Assembly (NCBI RefSeq): GCF_004364435.1
Contig: NZ_SOCT01000001.1
Span: 1 to 64,000, forward strand
Source of the DNA: Pseudomonas sp. LP_7_YM
GTDB taxonomy: Bacteria > Pseudomonadota > Gammaproteobacteria > Pseudomonadales > Pseudomonadaceae
Reading direction: 5' to 3'
DNA length: 64,000 nt
Part shown: positions 51,930-62,855 of the stretch, piece after piece
Position numbering within the stretch: the stretch's first letter is position 1
Layout: each line of letters starts with the position of its first letter
Notes under the pieces: generated by a model
What the model saw: only the letters and a program-made list of their open reading frames with translations
What the model was told of the DNA's origin: nothing
Database searches by the model: none
Position numbers and translations under genes: made by a program

Positions 51930-53297
51930 TTAGAGAATCCGGTACAGCAGGCGTTCAACGCGCACGCGGCTGACTCGGCGCAGGAAGGTGCGCACGCCAA
52001 TCGGGTATTCGCTCAGGGTATCCAGCTCGTCGAACTTGCCGACGCGTTGAGTGTTGCGCATCAGCAGATCGATTTCCTCGGCGCGCGGTGTGAGCCATTC
52101 GCCCTTGGGGTCATCGATCAGCAGCGCGTTTTCCAGGTCGAGCTGGAAGGCGCGGGGGTTGAGGTTGTTGCCGGTCAGCACGGTATAACGCTCGTCCGCC
52201 CACAGCCCCTTGAGGTGGAAAGTGTTATCGCCGTCTTTCCACAGGTGAATGTTCAGGTGATGTCGGGCAACAGCCTCTTGATGCTTCTGCATAAAGCGAC
52301 GCAGGCTGATTTCATACAGATAAGGCAGCGCGGAAATGACCTTGAACGGTTCCTGCGGCGCAATGTAGAAATCATTGGCGGTCTTGTCGCCAATGATGAT
52401 GTCGATTTTCACACCGCGTTTAAGTGCGCGGTTGATCTCGCGTTTGACCACCAGCGGCATGTTGAAGTACGGCGTGCACAGCGTCAGTTGATCACCGGTC
52501 GCGGCAATCAGATCGCAGAGCACCTTGCTCAACGGGTTCTTGTTGCCGATGCCCAGCAGCGGGATCACGCGCAACTTGCCGTCTTCCCGAACGCCTTCAT
52601 TGACGTCGTAGCTGGCACGTTTGAGGCGCTGGCGGAACTGACGGATTTCGCCGCGAATGCTGCGCGAACTCGGCGGGGAGGGCAGGTCAAGACGATGCAC
52701 GGCATCGGACGGCAGGATGTCGTCCTGTATCAGACGCTGGAACGAGTCGGCCAGTGCCGGGCTCTCCAGCAACTGGTAGCGGTCCAGACGGTACTTGCCG
52801 AGCTTGTCCAGATAGACGTTATTGATGCTGGCGCCGGTGTAGATCACGCAGTCATCGATGATGCTGCCTTTGAGGTGCAGTACCCCGAACAGCTCGCGGG
52901 TCTGCACGGGCACGCCATAGATCGGCACTTCCTGATCGTGCTCCAGATTCTGCGCCTGATACCACGCCGAGTTACCCGCCTGCTTGCCTGCGCCAATCAG
53001 CCCGCGCTGAGCGCGGAACCAGTCCACCAGCACCACCACGTCCAGCTCGGGCCTGGCGGCCTTGGCGGCGTAAAGTGCATCGAGGATTTCCTGCCCGGCT
53101 TCATCCTCTTGCAGATACAGCGCGACGATATAAATGCGCCGGGTCGCCGAAGCAATTTTTTCGAGCAATGTGCGGCGATAGTCGGCAGCGCTCGCCAGAA
53201 GGGTAATCGCCGTGCTGGACGATTCGAAACCGCGCAGCGCTGCAAGGGTAGAACGTCGGAAGGGAGCCCGCATAAGCCTCTCGATGGATCGAATCAA
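51930..53297 (-). CDS. pssA: CDP-diacylglycerol-serine O-phosphatidyltransferase PssA (phospholipase D type)
   Basis: A 455-aa peripheral membrane enzyme making phosphatidylserine from CDP-diacylglycerol and serine, the first step towards phosphatidylethanolamine. Two HKD motifs are visible: HLKGSIIDDCVIYTGASIN and HLKGLWADERYTVLTGNNLN. YRRTLLEKIASATRRIYIVA and RPELDVVVLVDWFRAQRG match the E. coli enzyme. The start may be 53297 or the ATG at 53273. Confidence 0.94.
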   Translation of the reverse strand: MIRSIERLMRAPFRRSTLAALRGFESSSTAITLLASAADYRRTLLEKIASATRRIYIVALYLQEDEAGQEILDALYAAKAARPELDVVVLVDWFRAQRGLIGAGKQAGNSAWYQAQNLEHDQEVPIYGVPVQTRELFGVLHLKGSIIDDCVIYTGASINNVYLDKLGKYRLDRYQLLESPALADSFQRLIQDDILPSDAVHRLDLPSPPSSRSIRGEIRQFRQRLKRASYDVNEGVREDGKLRVIPLLGIGNKNPLSKVLCDLIAATGDQLTLCTPYFNMPLVVKREINRALKRGVKIDIIIGDKTANDFYIAPQEPFKVISALPYLYEISLRRFMQKHQEAVARHHLNIHLWKDGDNTFHLKGLWADERYTVLTGNNLNPRAFQLDLENALLIDDPKGEWLTPRAEEIDLLMRNTQRVGKFDELDTLSEYPIGVRTFLRRVSRVRVERLLYRIL

Positions 53298-53436
53298 CAG
53301 CGCAAGAGCTTACACCAGAGTGCGCCTTGTGGTGCCTTTGTCAGCAGGAACGGCGACTTGTTCAGCATATTTTCAGTAACGCCGGGGAGGCCAGCGATCA
53401 TTCTGGGTGGATTTCACAGCAACGCAGAGATGCCCC

Positions 53437-53536
53437 CCGTGGGGGAGCGAGTTCAGCTGCGAAAGATCGACTGGACGACAAAGGTAGGTCGGCTGTACGG
53501 CAATCGCCCGGGATGAATTCGCTCCTGCAGGGTGCC
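53437..53536. repeat. diverged REP pair between pssA and the receptor gene
   Basis: GTGGGGGAGCGAGTTCAGCT and GCGAAAG at 53439, and GGGATGAATTCGCTCCTGCA at about 53510, are inverted relatives of the first REP class. They occupy most of the 273-bp gap, which holds no gene that I can see. Confidence 0.5.
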
Positions 53537-53570
53537 AGGCGCCATGAGGCATGGCGGTGTCAGCTGCGAA

Positions 53571-55769
53571 TCAGAAATCAATGGTTCCGGAGAACTTCAC
53601 CAGTCGCGGATCGCCCTGAGTCAGGTAGCCGCCATTGGCCGAGGCCCAATAAGCCTTGTTGGCGATGTTCTCGACGTTGACCCGCAATGTGACATCCTTT
53701 TGCGCGACCTTGAAGCCATAACGAGCCCCCGCGTCGAAGCGGTTCCAGCTTGGCAGGCTGAGGGTGTTGGCCTGATTGGCGTATTGCCCGCCAGTGCGCA
53801 GAAACCGCGTATTCAGAGCAACGCCCTGCAGCCCCGGTACCTCCCAGTCGACGCTGGCGTTCATCAGGAATGTCGGCACGCCAATGGCGTGGTTGCCATC
53901 GGTGGCGCCTCCAGCAGTATTTTCCAGTTTCGACTCAAGACGCGTTGCACCGCCCAGCAGGCGCAGCCCGTCGAGCGGTTCGCCGTAGACGCTGAATTCG
54001 ACGCCACGATTGACCTGCTCGCCATCGCGCACGAATAACTTGCTCGCCGCATCCGTGTAGCCATCGGTGGGTTTTTCGATACGGAACGCAGCCAGGTTGG
54101 CACCGAACGAACCCATGTCCAGCTTGATACCGGCCTCAAGCTGCTGGGTACGGCCGGGCGGAAATGATTGCCCGGCATTCAAGACGTTGCCGCTTGCTGT
54201 CGGCCCCTGAGCGAGGCCTTCGATGCGGTTGGCGTACAACGAAACCGTGTCTATCGGCTTGTAGACGATGCCGTAGACCGGCGTGGTGATCGAATCGTCG
54301 TACAGCGCGCTCCGGCTGCCGTCGCTAGTGCCATAGGCCTTCCCGCCGGAAGTGGTGCCTTCATAGGTGTAGTTTTCCACCCGCAATTGCTGACGCCGCA
54401 CGCCGTAGGTCAGTAGCAGGGTGTCGTCGAACAGGCCGAAGGTGTCGGACACGGCAAGGCTGCGATTGCGGGTTTTGCCAGTGATGCCGGGGTCACCCAG
54501 ATCGCCGCCGGTTAGCGTTATGCTGGTCGGTTTGCTCAGGCTCGGGGTGCTATAGATGTTGGTTGCCCGGCTGCCGAAGAATTGGTAGGCATTCTCTTGC
54601 CAGGTCCAGAGGCTCGACGCGCCAATGCTGATCTGATGGCTGATCGGGCCGGTCTGGACCTTGCCGTTCAGGCCTGCCATGACCGTGGCATTGTCTTCGT
54701 TATGCGGGATGATCGATCCAGCGAGGGTCGCCGCACCGGTTGTCGCGTTGGTCAGGGTCGGGGTTGCGTAGAGACCCGTTTCCCGCGTGTGCTTGCCACC
54801 GCCAGCCAGGTAAGCTGTCCAGCTGTCATTAAGATCCCACTCACCGCGCATCATGCCGAACGTGTCTTCGGTCTCGGTGTAGGTCCAGTCCTGACCGTAA
54901 TTGTGGTTGGCATCTGGGGCATGGGGAATCCTGGTCAGCCCACTGCCCAGTTGTACTGAATTGCGCAGGTGATTGATGCGCTCTTTCTGGTAGCCAAAAT
55001 CGGTAGAGAGGCGGAAAGTATCGCTCCGATAGTCCAGACCTGCCACGAACAGCTTGCTGCGCTGGTCCTGATCATTGACTGCAGTTTCACCTTCGCGCTG
55101 ACTTAGGTTGACGCGCGCGCCGAAGCGATTGTCCTCCCCAAAGCGCTGCCCCAGATCCAGGTGTTCGCCGATACGTCCGTCCGTGCTGATGTCTTGGGTG
55201 TAACGGCGAATCGGTGTGTCCTGGGCGCGTTTGGGCTGCAGGTTCACGCTACCCCCAAGGCCGGTACCGGTAGGGCTGGCGCCATTGATGAAAGCGTTGG
55301 GCCCTTTGAACACTTCCACGCGCTCTATCGCGTCGACCGAAAGGATCTGTCGAGGCAGCACGCCATACAAACCGTTGTAGGAAATATCGTCGCCACTGAG
55401 GGGCAGCCCGCGTATCACGAACACCTGAGACTGATTACCGTAGCCTGCCGACTGGCGCACTGACGGATCATTGAGCAACACGTCGCCGACGTTTTCGGCC
55501 TGCTGATCCTCGATGAGCTTCGAGGTGTAACTGGTCATGGTGAACGGCACGCTCATGTTGTCCTGATTACCAAGCACCCCCATCTGGCCGCCGCGCGCGA
55601 CCTGACCGCCAGCGAACTCCTCGGGCAGGTCGCCGGGAGTTTGTTTGACAGCTTGGGCATCGACGGCGGTGGCACCCAGCTCAATGGCCTGATCGGCGGC
55701 ATAGGCGTTGACGCTGATCGAGCAGCACAGTGCGAGGAGGGTCGGGCGGGAAGTGAAGCGCAGAGCCAT
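53571..55769 (-). CDS. TonB-dependent ferric siderophore receptor
   Basis: A 732-aa outer-membrane receptor starting at ATG 55769 with signal peptide MALRFTSRPTLLALCCSISV ... AYAAD. The plug has FTMTSYTSKLIEDQQAENVG, SQVFVIRGLPLSGDDISYNG and RVEVFKGPNAFINGASPTGT; the barrel ends with the aromatic C-terminal residue expected of porin-like proteins (KFSGTIDF). There is no FecA-type signalling domain. A Fur-like box lies 82-100 bp upstream of the start. No synthesis or transport genes adjoin, suggesting uptake of a foreign siderophore. Confidence 0.92.
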   Translation of the reverse strand: MALRFTSRPTLLALCCSISVNAYAADQAIELGATAVDAQAVKQTPGDLPEEFAGGQVARGGQMGVLGNQDNMSVPFTMTSYTSKLIEDQQAENVGDVLLNDPSVRQSAGYGNQSQVFVIRGLPLSGDDISYNGLYGVLPRQILSVDAIERVEVFKGPNAFINGASPTGTGLGGSVNLQPKRAQDTPIRRYTQDISTDGRIGEHLDLGQRFGEDNRFGARVNLSQREGETAVNDQDQRSKLFVAGLDYRSDTFRLSTDFGYQKERINHLRNSVQLGSGLTRIPHAPDANHNYGQDWTYTETEDTFGMMRGEWDLNDSWTAYLAGGGKHTRETGLYATPTLTNATTGAATLAGSIIPHNEDNATVMAGLNGKVQTGPISHQISIGASSLWTWQENAYQFFGSRATNIYSTPSLSKPTSITLTGGDLGDPGITGKTRNRSLAVSDTFGLFDDTLLLTYGVRRQQLRVENYTYEGTTSGGKAYGTSDGSRSALYDDSITTPVYGIVYKPIDTVSLYANRIEGLAQGPTASGNVLNAGQSFPPGRTQQLEAGIKLDMGSFGANLAAFRIEKPTDGYTDAASKLFVRDGEQVNRGVEFSVYGEPLDGLRLLGGATRLESKLENTAGGATDGNHAIGVPTFLMNASVDWEVPGLQGVALNTRFLRTGGQYANQANTLSLPSWNRFDAGARYGFKVAQKDVTLRVNVENIANKAYWASANGGYLTQGDPRLVKFSGTIDF

Positions 55770-55850
55770 GGGAGGTGATCCTGAAAGCGCGTGTCGTGGT
55801 TGAGCCTCCTTGGCGATGGGGAAATATCTGGATGCGAATGCTATCAGGAA

Positions 55851-55869
55851 GTGATTGCGAATTGTTATC
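55851..55869 (-). promoter_or_regulatory. candidate Fur box of the siderophore receptor gene
   Basis: On the minus strand GATAACAATTCGCAATCAC agrees with the 19-bp Fur consensus at 11 positions, in the right place for iron control. The rest of the gap (55870-56037) holds an AT-rich stretch and a degenerate REP-like sequence near 55932. Confidence 0.5.
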
Positions 55870-56037
55870 ACTTGCGGCGAATATTTTTACATTTTTTTCA
55901 CATCAGGTTCAGCCCCGCTTTAGGGCTGAACCTGCAGGAGTGCGCCTGCCCGCGATGGTATTGAGCTAAGTAGTACCGGGTGGCAGCCGGCGACGTTGTC
56001 CAGACCAGACTCTCGCCTGCACGGGAATCGACGTTGA

Positions 56038-57042
56038 CTACACTTTCAATACCAACTTCCCGTGGTTCTCGCCTTTGAATAGCATCTGCAAGGTTTCCGG
56101 GAAGGTCTCCAGGCCATCGACGATATGCTCCTTGCTCTTGAGCGTGCCTTGCGCAAGCCAGCCGGCCAATTCAGCGCCCGCCCTGGCGAAATTCGCGGCA
56201 TGGTCCATGACCACGAAGCCTTCCATGCGGGCTCGGTTGACCAGCAGCGACAGATAGTTGGCTGGCCCCTTGATGGCTTCCTTGCTGTTGTACTGGCTGA
56301 TGGCACCGCAGATCACCACCCGCGCCTTGGGTGCCAGACGCGTGAGCACGGCATCGAGAATGTCGCCGCCCACGTTATCGAAAAACACGTCCACGCCTTT
56401 CGGGCATTCGCGTTTCAGGGCTTGGTGGATATCCTCGTTTTTGTAGTCGATGGCGCCGTCAAAGCCGAAGGCCTCGATCAGCATCCGGCATTTCTCCTTG
56501 CCTCCGGCGATGCCGATCACGCGGCAGCCTTTGATCTTCGCAATCTGCCCGGCAACGCTGCCCACCGCGCCGGCTGCGCCAGAAATGACCACGGTATCGC
56601 CTGCGGTCGGCTGACCGACCTCCAGCAGGGCGAAATACGCTGACATGCCAGTCATGCCCAATGCCGCCAGATACACCGGCAGCGGCAGCAACGTTGGATC
56701 GACCTTGTGCAAGCCCTTGGGCTCACCGACAAAATAATCCTGCACCCCGAGCACACCATGGACATAGTCACCAACTTCGAATGCTGGGCTCTGCGATTCG
56801 ATGACTTTACCCACGCCCAATGCACGCATGACCTCACCCAGGGCTACCGGCGCTATGTAGGATTTGCCCTCGTTCATCCAGCCGCGCATGGCCGGATCAA
56901 GGGACAGGTATTCGTTTTTCACCACGATCTGCCCGGGCGCAGGCTCGGCAACCGGCACGGTCTGGAAGGTGAAGTCTTCGCGATTGGCCGGACCTGTCGG
57001 GCGTCGGGCCAGAAGGAATTGGCGATTGTTCAGCGCAGTCAT
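56038..57042 (-). CDS. NADP-dependent MDR oxidoreductase (CurA/leukotriene-B4-dehydrogenase-like)
   Basis: A 334-aa zinc-free medium-chain reductase: MTALNNRQFLLARRPTGPAN at the start, GDTVVISGAAGAVGSVAGQI as the nucleotide-binding loop, CRVIGIAGGKEKCRMLIEAF, and GVDVFFDNVGGDILDAVLTR. Such enzymes reduce the double bond of alpha,beta-unsaturated carbonyls. ATG 57042, with AGGGA 7 nt upstream, is chosen over the longer frame. It is divergent from the short-chain dehydrogenase. Confidence 0.9.
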   Translation of the reverse strand: MTALNNRQFLLARRPTGPANREDFTFQTVPVAEPAPGQIVVKNEYLSLDPAMRGWMNEGKSYIAPVALGEVMRALGVGKVIESQSPAFEVGDYVHGVLGVQDYFVGEPKGLHKVDPTLLPLPVYLAALGMTGMSAYFALLEVGQPTAGDTVVISGAAGAVGSVAGQIAKIKGCRVIGIAGGKEKCRMLIEAFGFDGAIDYKNEDIHQALKRECPKGVDVFFDNVGGDILDAVLTRLAPKARVVICGAISQYNSKEAIKGPANYLSLLVNRARMEGFVVMDHAANFARAGAELAGWLAQGTLKSKEHIVDGLETFPETLQMLFKGENHGKLVLKV

Positions 57043-57289
57043 GGCAGGTTCCCTGATTGAAAAGACAAACGCCAGTGATAGCCCGGCAGCGCTGCACTCG
57101 CAAGCAAAGCCTTTGCAGCGAATGCGCGCCGATCCATTGCGCTGATGCGCCAGCCGCTTCATATCACCGCAATGCATGACCGCGTAACCGGGGCTTTGAT
57201 AGTGCTGACTCGCTCAGGGCTGGCGTGACTAAACTGCCTCGCAATCAGCCGCAGGGCTTCCCTATAAAAGCACAAGACAGGATAACTTC

Positions 57290-58051
<762 letters not shown>

Positions 58052-58176
58052 CTGGATGAGACTGCCTGCACAGGCTCAGCAAGGGCCGCCCGATATGCAT
58101 CGCGGCCCGACGCTGGATTCAGGGCTGCGAGTGCTCTACATTGGACATTCATTTGAAAACCAGCCGAGTCGTAGAA

Positions 58177-59106
58177 ATGTCTGTGTCCCGTCCGATCCTC
58201 AACCCCTGTGCCCTGCGTGCCGGCGATGCCGTTGCTCTGGTATCGCCTGCCGGCCCCGTGGCCGCAGCGAGAGTTGAAGCGGCGGTGCGCGAGCTATCTT
58301 CCTGGGGAGTGCGCCCCAAGGTCTATCCCCACGCCCTTGATGTCGAACACTTTCTGGCCGGCAGCGACGCCAACCGCGCTGCGGATTTGAACGATGCGCT
58401 GGCCGATTCCGACATTCGCGCAGTGCTGTGTACCCGCGGCGGGTACGGCGTGCAGAGAATCCTCGAACATCTCGACTACGCTGCCGTGCGCCGTGACCCG
58501 AAGCTGGTAGTAGGGTTTTCTGACATCACTGCCTTGCACGCTGCGTTGTGGGTCAATGCCGGGCTGGTCACGGTGCATGGCCCGGTCGCCGCACAACTGG
58601 AGCGCGGCGGCCTGTTCGCCAGCACCCTCAGGCATGCGCTGATGAGCACTGAAACGCTGGTGCTGGAGGCTGATCCTGACGAACCTACCTTCAGCGTACG
58701 CACGGGCGGCGTCGCTCACGGCACCTTGCTCGGCGGCAATCTCAGCATCCTCAGCACCTGTGTTGGCACGCCATTCATGCCCGACCTCAATGGCGCGATT
58801 CTACTGATCGAAGATGTGGGCGAAATGGCCTATCGCGTCGACCGTTTGCTGACCCATCTGGGCAACTGCGGTTTGCTCCGCTGCCTGGCGGGCGTTGCCA
58901 TCGGGCAATTCAGCGAGCCCGGGCATGGCAATAACCCTATCAAACCCCCTGCGGTGTTGACCGAACGTCTTGGTCATCTGGGCATACCGGTATTGGGTGG
59001 GCTATCGATCGGGCATGGCGATCGCAATCTGGCGGTGGCACTGGGTAGCCGCGCGACTCTCGATGCCAATACCGGCACGCTCACGGTAAGCGCTGCAGCC
59101 CGTTGA
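58177..59106 (+). CDS. ldcA: LD-carboxypeptidase, peptidase family S66 (LdcA/MccF fold)
   Basis: A 309-aa serine peptidase that trims D-Ala from murein tetrapeptides during recycling: CALRAGDAVALVSPAGPVAA, AVLCTRGGYGVQRIL, the nucleophile Ser in LVVGFSDITALHAALW, the Glu in AILLIEDVGE and the His in GLSIGHGDRNLAVALG. ATG 58177 suits the family start, though its ribosome-binding site is weak. Immunity-type MccF relatives share this fold, but nothing here points that way. Confidence 0.9.
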   Translation: MSVSRPILNPCALRAGDAVALVSPAGPVAAARVEAAVRELSSWGVRPKVYPHALDVEHFLAGSDANRAADLNDALADSDIRAVLCTRGGYGVQRILEHLDYAAVRRDPKLVVGFSDITALHAALWVNAGLVTVHGPVAAQLERGGLFASTLRHALMSTETLVLEADPDEPTFSVRTGGVAHGTLLGGNLSILSTCVGTPFMPDLNGAILLIEDVGEMAYRVDRLLTHLGNCGLLRCLAGVAIGQFSEPGHGNNPIKPPAVLTERLGHLGIPVLGGLSIGHGDRNLAVALGSRATLDANTGTLTVSAAAR

Positions 59107-59410
59107 TGGCCTCAAGCTACGAGCGTTACCGGCGCACTGGCTGCCTGGTTTCGCTCCGTCATGGCGCGTTACTTTCCGTCCCATCGCCCCTTTGATCAGC
59201 GCTTGGCTTGCGTCTGTTTGCAGAATGAATGTTCCAGTTTTGCTGGCGAGTGTTCTGAAAACGACGCTGGCGTAGCTATTTGCCATCACTGCCGCGTCAA
59301 ACGCTTGTTTTGTCCCTGATCCCTCGTAAATCTGCACGAAAATTGAATGGCCATTCTGAACATGGCCTCTTTATGTGTGCCTTCGAGTTGTGCATTGGGG
59401 ACTGAACATC
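59107..59410. other. gap without a gene before the chemoreceptor
   Basis: I see no coding similarity, terminator or repeat of note in these 304 bp. The promoter of the chemoreceptor should lie towards the right end. Confidence 0.4.
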
Positions 59411-61381
59411 ATGATTTCGGCCGTACAAGCGCGTTTTGCCAATCTCGGGATGGCAAAGAAACTGGGTATCGGGTTCGTCCTCGTTCTGCTGCTCACGGCG
59501 CTGGTTGCTGTGATCGGCGTCTGGTCGCTGCGTTTGATCAGCGCGCATTTCGACAGCCTGAAAGAAATGACCGCTCTCAATACCGGCCTCAATCGCGTAC
59601 GTCTGCTGGAGCAGGATTATGCATTGCACGGCGATCCCAAGATCGTCGACCCATTGCATGCCGGTCTCGACCGGTTGAGCGCTCAGGCTGAACAACTCAA
59701 GGCCAGTTCCGCCGTCAACCTGAACCTCATGAGCCAGGTCCAGCACGCGCTGGCTGCCTACCGCAAATCTTTCGATGAGTTCGTCAGCATCAGCCAGAGT
59801 AAGGATCTGGCCCTGGAAATGGCCAGTTGGTCGGTGTCCAGCGTGGCCAACAACCTCGATGTGTTGCAAGCCGGGCTCGCCGACGACGGTGCCTACACCC
59901 TCAAGGACTCCCAAGGTCAGCAAGGATCGGAATTCATTGAGCAATCGGGCCAGGTCAGTCAGGTCTCCAGGTTGATGATGCAGGCCATGGACGAGGCGCG
60001 TGAGCGTCTGGACAAAAGCCGCAAGCCGGGCTCGGGTGAGGAGCCGAAGACCGGCAAGATCGAGCAGGCCGTGCAGGCGCAGGAGCTGGCCGAGCAGATC
60101 AAGGGCGTGATCAAGGATCCCGGCTATCTCACCGTGCTGACCGAGGTCATCGGGCACATCACCCATTTCGGCGACAAGCTCAATGAATACACCGGGCTGC
60201 TGGCGGATGAGGCCAGGGTCTCCCAACAGTTGGCGAACAACGCGAAAACGGTGGTGGAGCAGGTCAACCAGGCTTACGACGCCGAAGATCAGTCGATGCT
60301 CGATGAGCTGAACGCCAACTCGCTGAAGATCATCGGCTCTTCGGTTATGGCCCTGCTCGTTGGCTTGATCGCTTCGTTCCTGATCACGCGGATCATCGTG
60401 GCGCCCTTGCGCAGTGTGATCGCCGTCGCCCAGCGCATTGCTTCGGGCGACTTGAGCAGCCATGTGCATGTCACGCGCAAGGATGAGATCGGTCAACTGA
60501 TGCAGGCCATGCAGCAGATGGGGGCCGGACTGAGCGGTATCGTCAGCGGCTTGCAAGCGGGTATAGAACAATTGGCGACGTCTGCGCATTCGTTGTCGTC
60601 TGTTACCGAACAGACCAACCTGGAAGTCAGCAGCCAGCGCGAAGAAACCGAGCAGGTGGCCACGGCGATGAACCAGATGACCGCCACCGTGCACGATGTT
60701 GCGCGCAATGCCGAGGAAGCGGCACTGGCCGCACAGACCGCCGACACCAAGGTCGATTCCGGGCAAGCTGTGGTGCGTCAGAGCATGCAGCGTATCGAGC
60801 AGCTGGCCACGTCTGCCAACTCGGCCAGCCACAGCATCGAAAACCTCAGCGCCGAAATCCACAACATTGGCAAGGTGCTGGGTGTGATCAAGAGCGTTGC
60901 CGAACAGACCAATCTGCTGGCGCTCAATGCGGCCATTGAAGCGGCGCGTGCGGGCGAGCAGGGCAGGGGCTTTGCGGTGGTGGCCGACGAGGTACGGGCG
61001 CTGGCCAAGCGCACGCAGCAGTCGACCGAAGAGATCGAGCGTCTGGTCTCGCGTCTGCAAAGTGGCGCGCAGGCATCCGTGGCGCAGATTCAAAGCAGCG
61101 GCGAGCTGGTCAGACTGGCCGTCAGCGACGCGCTGCTGACCGAGAGCGCGTTGGGCAGCATTGCTGCGGCAGTCTCGGTGATCCAGCAGATGAATCAACA
61201 GATTGCCGCAGCGGCCGAAGAGCAGAGTTCGGTGGCCGAGGAGATCAACCGCAGTGTCACCAGCATCCGCGCCAGTGCCGATCAATCAGCGCTGGCGATG
61301 CAGGGGAATGCGGCTTCGAGCATCGAGCTGGCATCGCTGGGGATGGAGCTGAAAGGCATGGTGGGGCATTTCAGGCTTTAG
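59411..61381 (+). CDS. methyl-accepting chemotaxis protein
   Basis: A 656-aa transmembrane chemoreceptor. The first helix ([20 protein letters not shown], about 18-40) leads to a periplasmic, all-helical sensor of about 270 residues ([20 protein letters not shown] ... DYALHGDP), the size of a helical bimodular (HBM) sensor. A second helix ([20 protein letters not shown]), HAMP and the signalling hairpin with [20 protein letters not shown] follow. ATG 59411 is chosen as the start just before the first helix. The benE gene is convergent, 65 bp away, hinting at but not proving an aromatic ligand. Confidence 0.94.
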   Translation: MISAVQARFANLGMAKKLGIGFVLVLLLTALVAVIGVWSLRLISAHFDSLKEMTALNTGLNRVRLLEQDYALHGDPKIVDPLHAGLDRLSAQAEQLKASSAVNLNLMSQVQHALAAYRKSFDEFVSISQSKDLALEMASWSVSSVANNLDVLQAGLADDGAYTLKDSQGQQGSEFIEQSGQVSQVSRLMMQAMDEARERLDKSRKPGSGEEPKTGKIEQAVQAQELAEQIKGVIKDPGYLTVLTEVIGHITHFGDKLNEYTGLLADEARVSQQLANNAKTVVEQVNQAYDAEDQSMLDELNANSLKIIGSSVMALLVGLIASFLITRIIVAPLRSVIAVAQRIASGDLSSHVHVTRKDEIGQLMQAMQQMGAGLSGIVSGLQAGIEQLATSAHSLSSVTEQTNLEVSSQREETEQVATAMNQMTATVHDVARNAEEAALAAQTADTKVDSGQAVVRQSMQRIEQLATSANSASHSIENLSAEIHNIGKVLGVIKSVAEQTNLLALNAAIEAARAGEQGRGFAVVADEVRALAKRTQQSTEEIERLVSRLQSGAQASVAQIQSSGELVRLAVSDALLTESALGSIAAAVSVIQQMNQQIAAAAEEQSSVAEEINRSVTSIRASADQSALAMQGNAASSIELASLGMELKGMVGHFRL

Positions 61382-61446
61382 GCCGTCAATTCGGCAGCCA
61401 CCCGGCGCCTGCAACTCACGGCGCCCTTGCGAATGTGCAAGCGCTG

Positions 61447-62637
61447 TCAGCCTTTACGGCAGTTGAGGATCACCAGGGTCAACACACCCGCCACGATCCC
61501 CCAGAATGCCGAGCCAATGGAAAACAGCGTCAGCCCAGACGCCGTGACCATAAAGGTAATCAACGCCGCTTCGCGCTCCCTGGGTTGACTCATGGCAACC
61601 GTCAGGCCGTTCATGATCGAACCGAACAGCGCCAGGGCTGCGATCGACAGCACCAACTCCTTCGGAAAAGCTGCGAACAGTGCCGCCAGGGTCGCACCGA
61701 ACACGCCCGCAATGGCATAGAAAATCCCGCACCATATCGCCGCCGTGTAACGCTTGGCGGGATTTTCATGGGCGTGGGGGCCGGTGCAGATCGCCGCACT
61801 GATGGCCGCCATCGTGATGCCGTGAGCGCCGAACGGGGCGGTGATCAGCGAGATCAGCCCGGTGGCGGTGATCAGTGGCGAAGCGGGCGTCTGATAACCA
61901 TCGGCGCGTAGGACTGCGATACCGGGCATGTTCTGTGAGGTCATGGCGACGACGAACAGGGGAATACCGATGCTTATGGTGGCGCCCAGCGAAAACGAAG
62001 GCCTGGTCCAGACCGGAACCGCCACTTCCAGATTGAAACCGCTGAAGTTGAGCATGCCGAGCATCGCCGACAGCGCTACTCCCAGCAACAGTGTGACCAG
62101 CACTGCGTAGCGCGGCGAATAGCGTTTGACGATCAGGTAAGTGAAAAACATGCCCAGCACCAGCCCGGTGCGTTGCTGCGCCGCGATGAAAATTTCGCTG
62201 CCGATCTTGAACAGAATGCCAGCCAGCAGGGCTGCCGCCAGCGAGGTAGGCAGGCGCTTGACCCATTTTTCGAAACTACCGGTCACGCCGCAGATGAACA
62301 CCAGAATCGCGCTGGTGATGTAGGCCCCGATCGCCTCGGGATAGGCCACTTGCCCCAGGCTGGTGATCAGCAGCGCAGCCCCCGGGGTCGACCAGGCCAC
62401 CGTGATCGGTGTGCGATAGCGCAACGACAGGCCGATGCTGCACACCGCCATGCCCATGAACAGCGCCCAGATCCACGAGGACATCTGCCCCGAGGTCAGC
62501 CCGGCTGCTTGCCCGGCTTGAAAGATCAGCACCAGCGAACTGGTCACGCCGGTCATCATCGCAATAAACCCGGCCACAATGGCCGAGGGCGAGGAATCGG
62601 CCAGTGGGCGCAGGCGGGTGTAGGTCGCGTCAGTCAT
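61447..62637 (-). CDS. benE: benzoate/H+ symporter family protein BenE
   Basis: A 396-aa membrane protein with about twelve helices: DSSPSAIVAGFIAMMTGVTS, RTPITVAWSTPGAALLIT (the substrate-site loop of the BenE family) and VAMTSQNMPGIAVLRADGYQ followed by PLITATGLISLITAPFGAHG. The family imports benzoate or related acids; no catechol pathway genes adjoin. Start ATG 62637. Confidence 0.9.
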   Translation of the reverse strand: MTDATYTRLRPLADSSPSAIVAGFIAMMTGVTSSLVLIFQAGQAAGLTSGQMSSWIWALFMGMAVCSIGLSLRYRTPITVAWSTPGAALLITSLGQVAYPEAIGAYITSAILVFICGVTGSFEKWVKRLPTSLAAALLAGILFKIGSEIFIAAQQRTGLVLGMFFTYLIVKRYSPRYAVLVTLLLGVALSAMLGMLNFSGFNLEVAVPVWTRPSFSLGATISIGIPLFVVAMTSQNMPGIAVLRADGYQTPASPLITATGLISLITAPFGAHGITMAAISAAICTGPHAHENPAKRYTAAIWCGIFYAIAGVFGATLAALFAAFPKELVLSIAALALFGSIMNGLTVAMSQPREREAALITFMVTASGLTLFSIGSAFWGIVAGVLTLVILNCRKG

Positions 62638-62855
62638 GCGGTCGTTCCCTGAAACGGCGATGTGAAGAACTGCAAGCCTATACGCACTAGCGACAGTGCG
62701 TTGCGATACAGCCAGCGACGCAATAATCGGCACAGTTGCGCACCGAGCTTTGCATATTCTGCAGCCCGATTTGCGGGCGGTGGTGCGTGAGGTCGCTCAC
62801 CAGGCAGGGCGTTACACGGCCACTGGATGTTGCCTTCCTTTCGATCATGCTGCCT

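Noticed and set aside
51873..53516. 547-codon open frame on the plus strand
   Set aside because: It is antisense to pssA, whose two HKD motifs confirm the coding strand.
58177..59106. microcin C7 immunity protein MccF rather than LdcA
   Set aside because: The fold is shared, but there is no microcin biosynthesis or export gene nearby, so the murein-recycling role is the simpler reading.
59297..61285. 662-codon open frame on the minus strand
   Set aside because: It is antisense to the chemoreceptor; its low-complexity His/Leu/Gly-rich translation is typical of shadow frames opposite high-GC genes.
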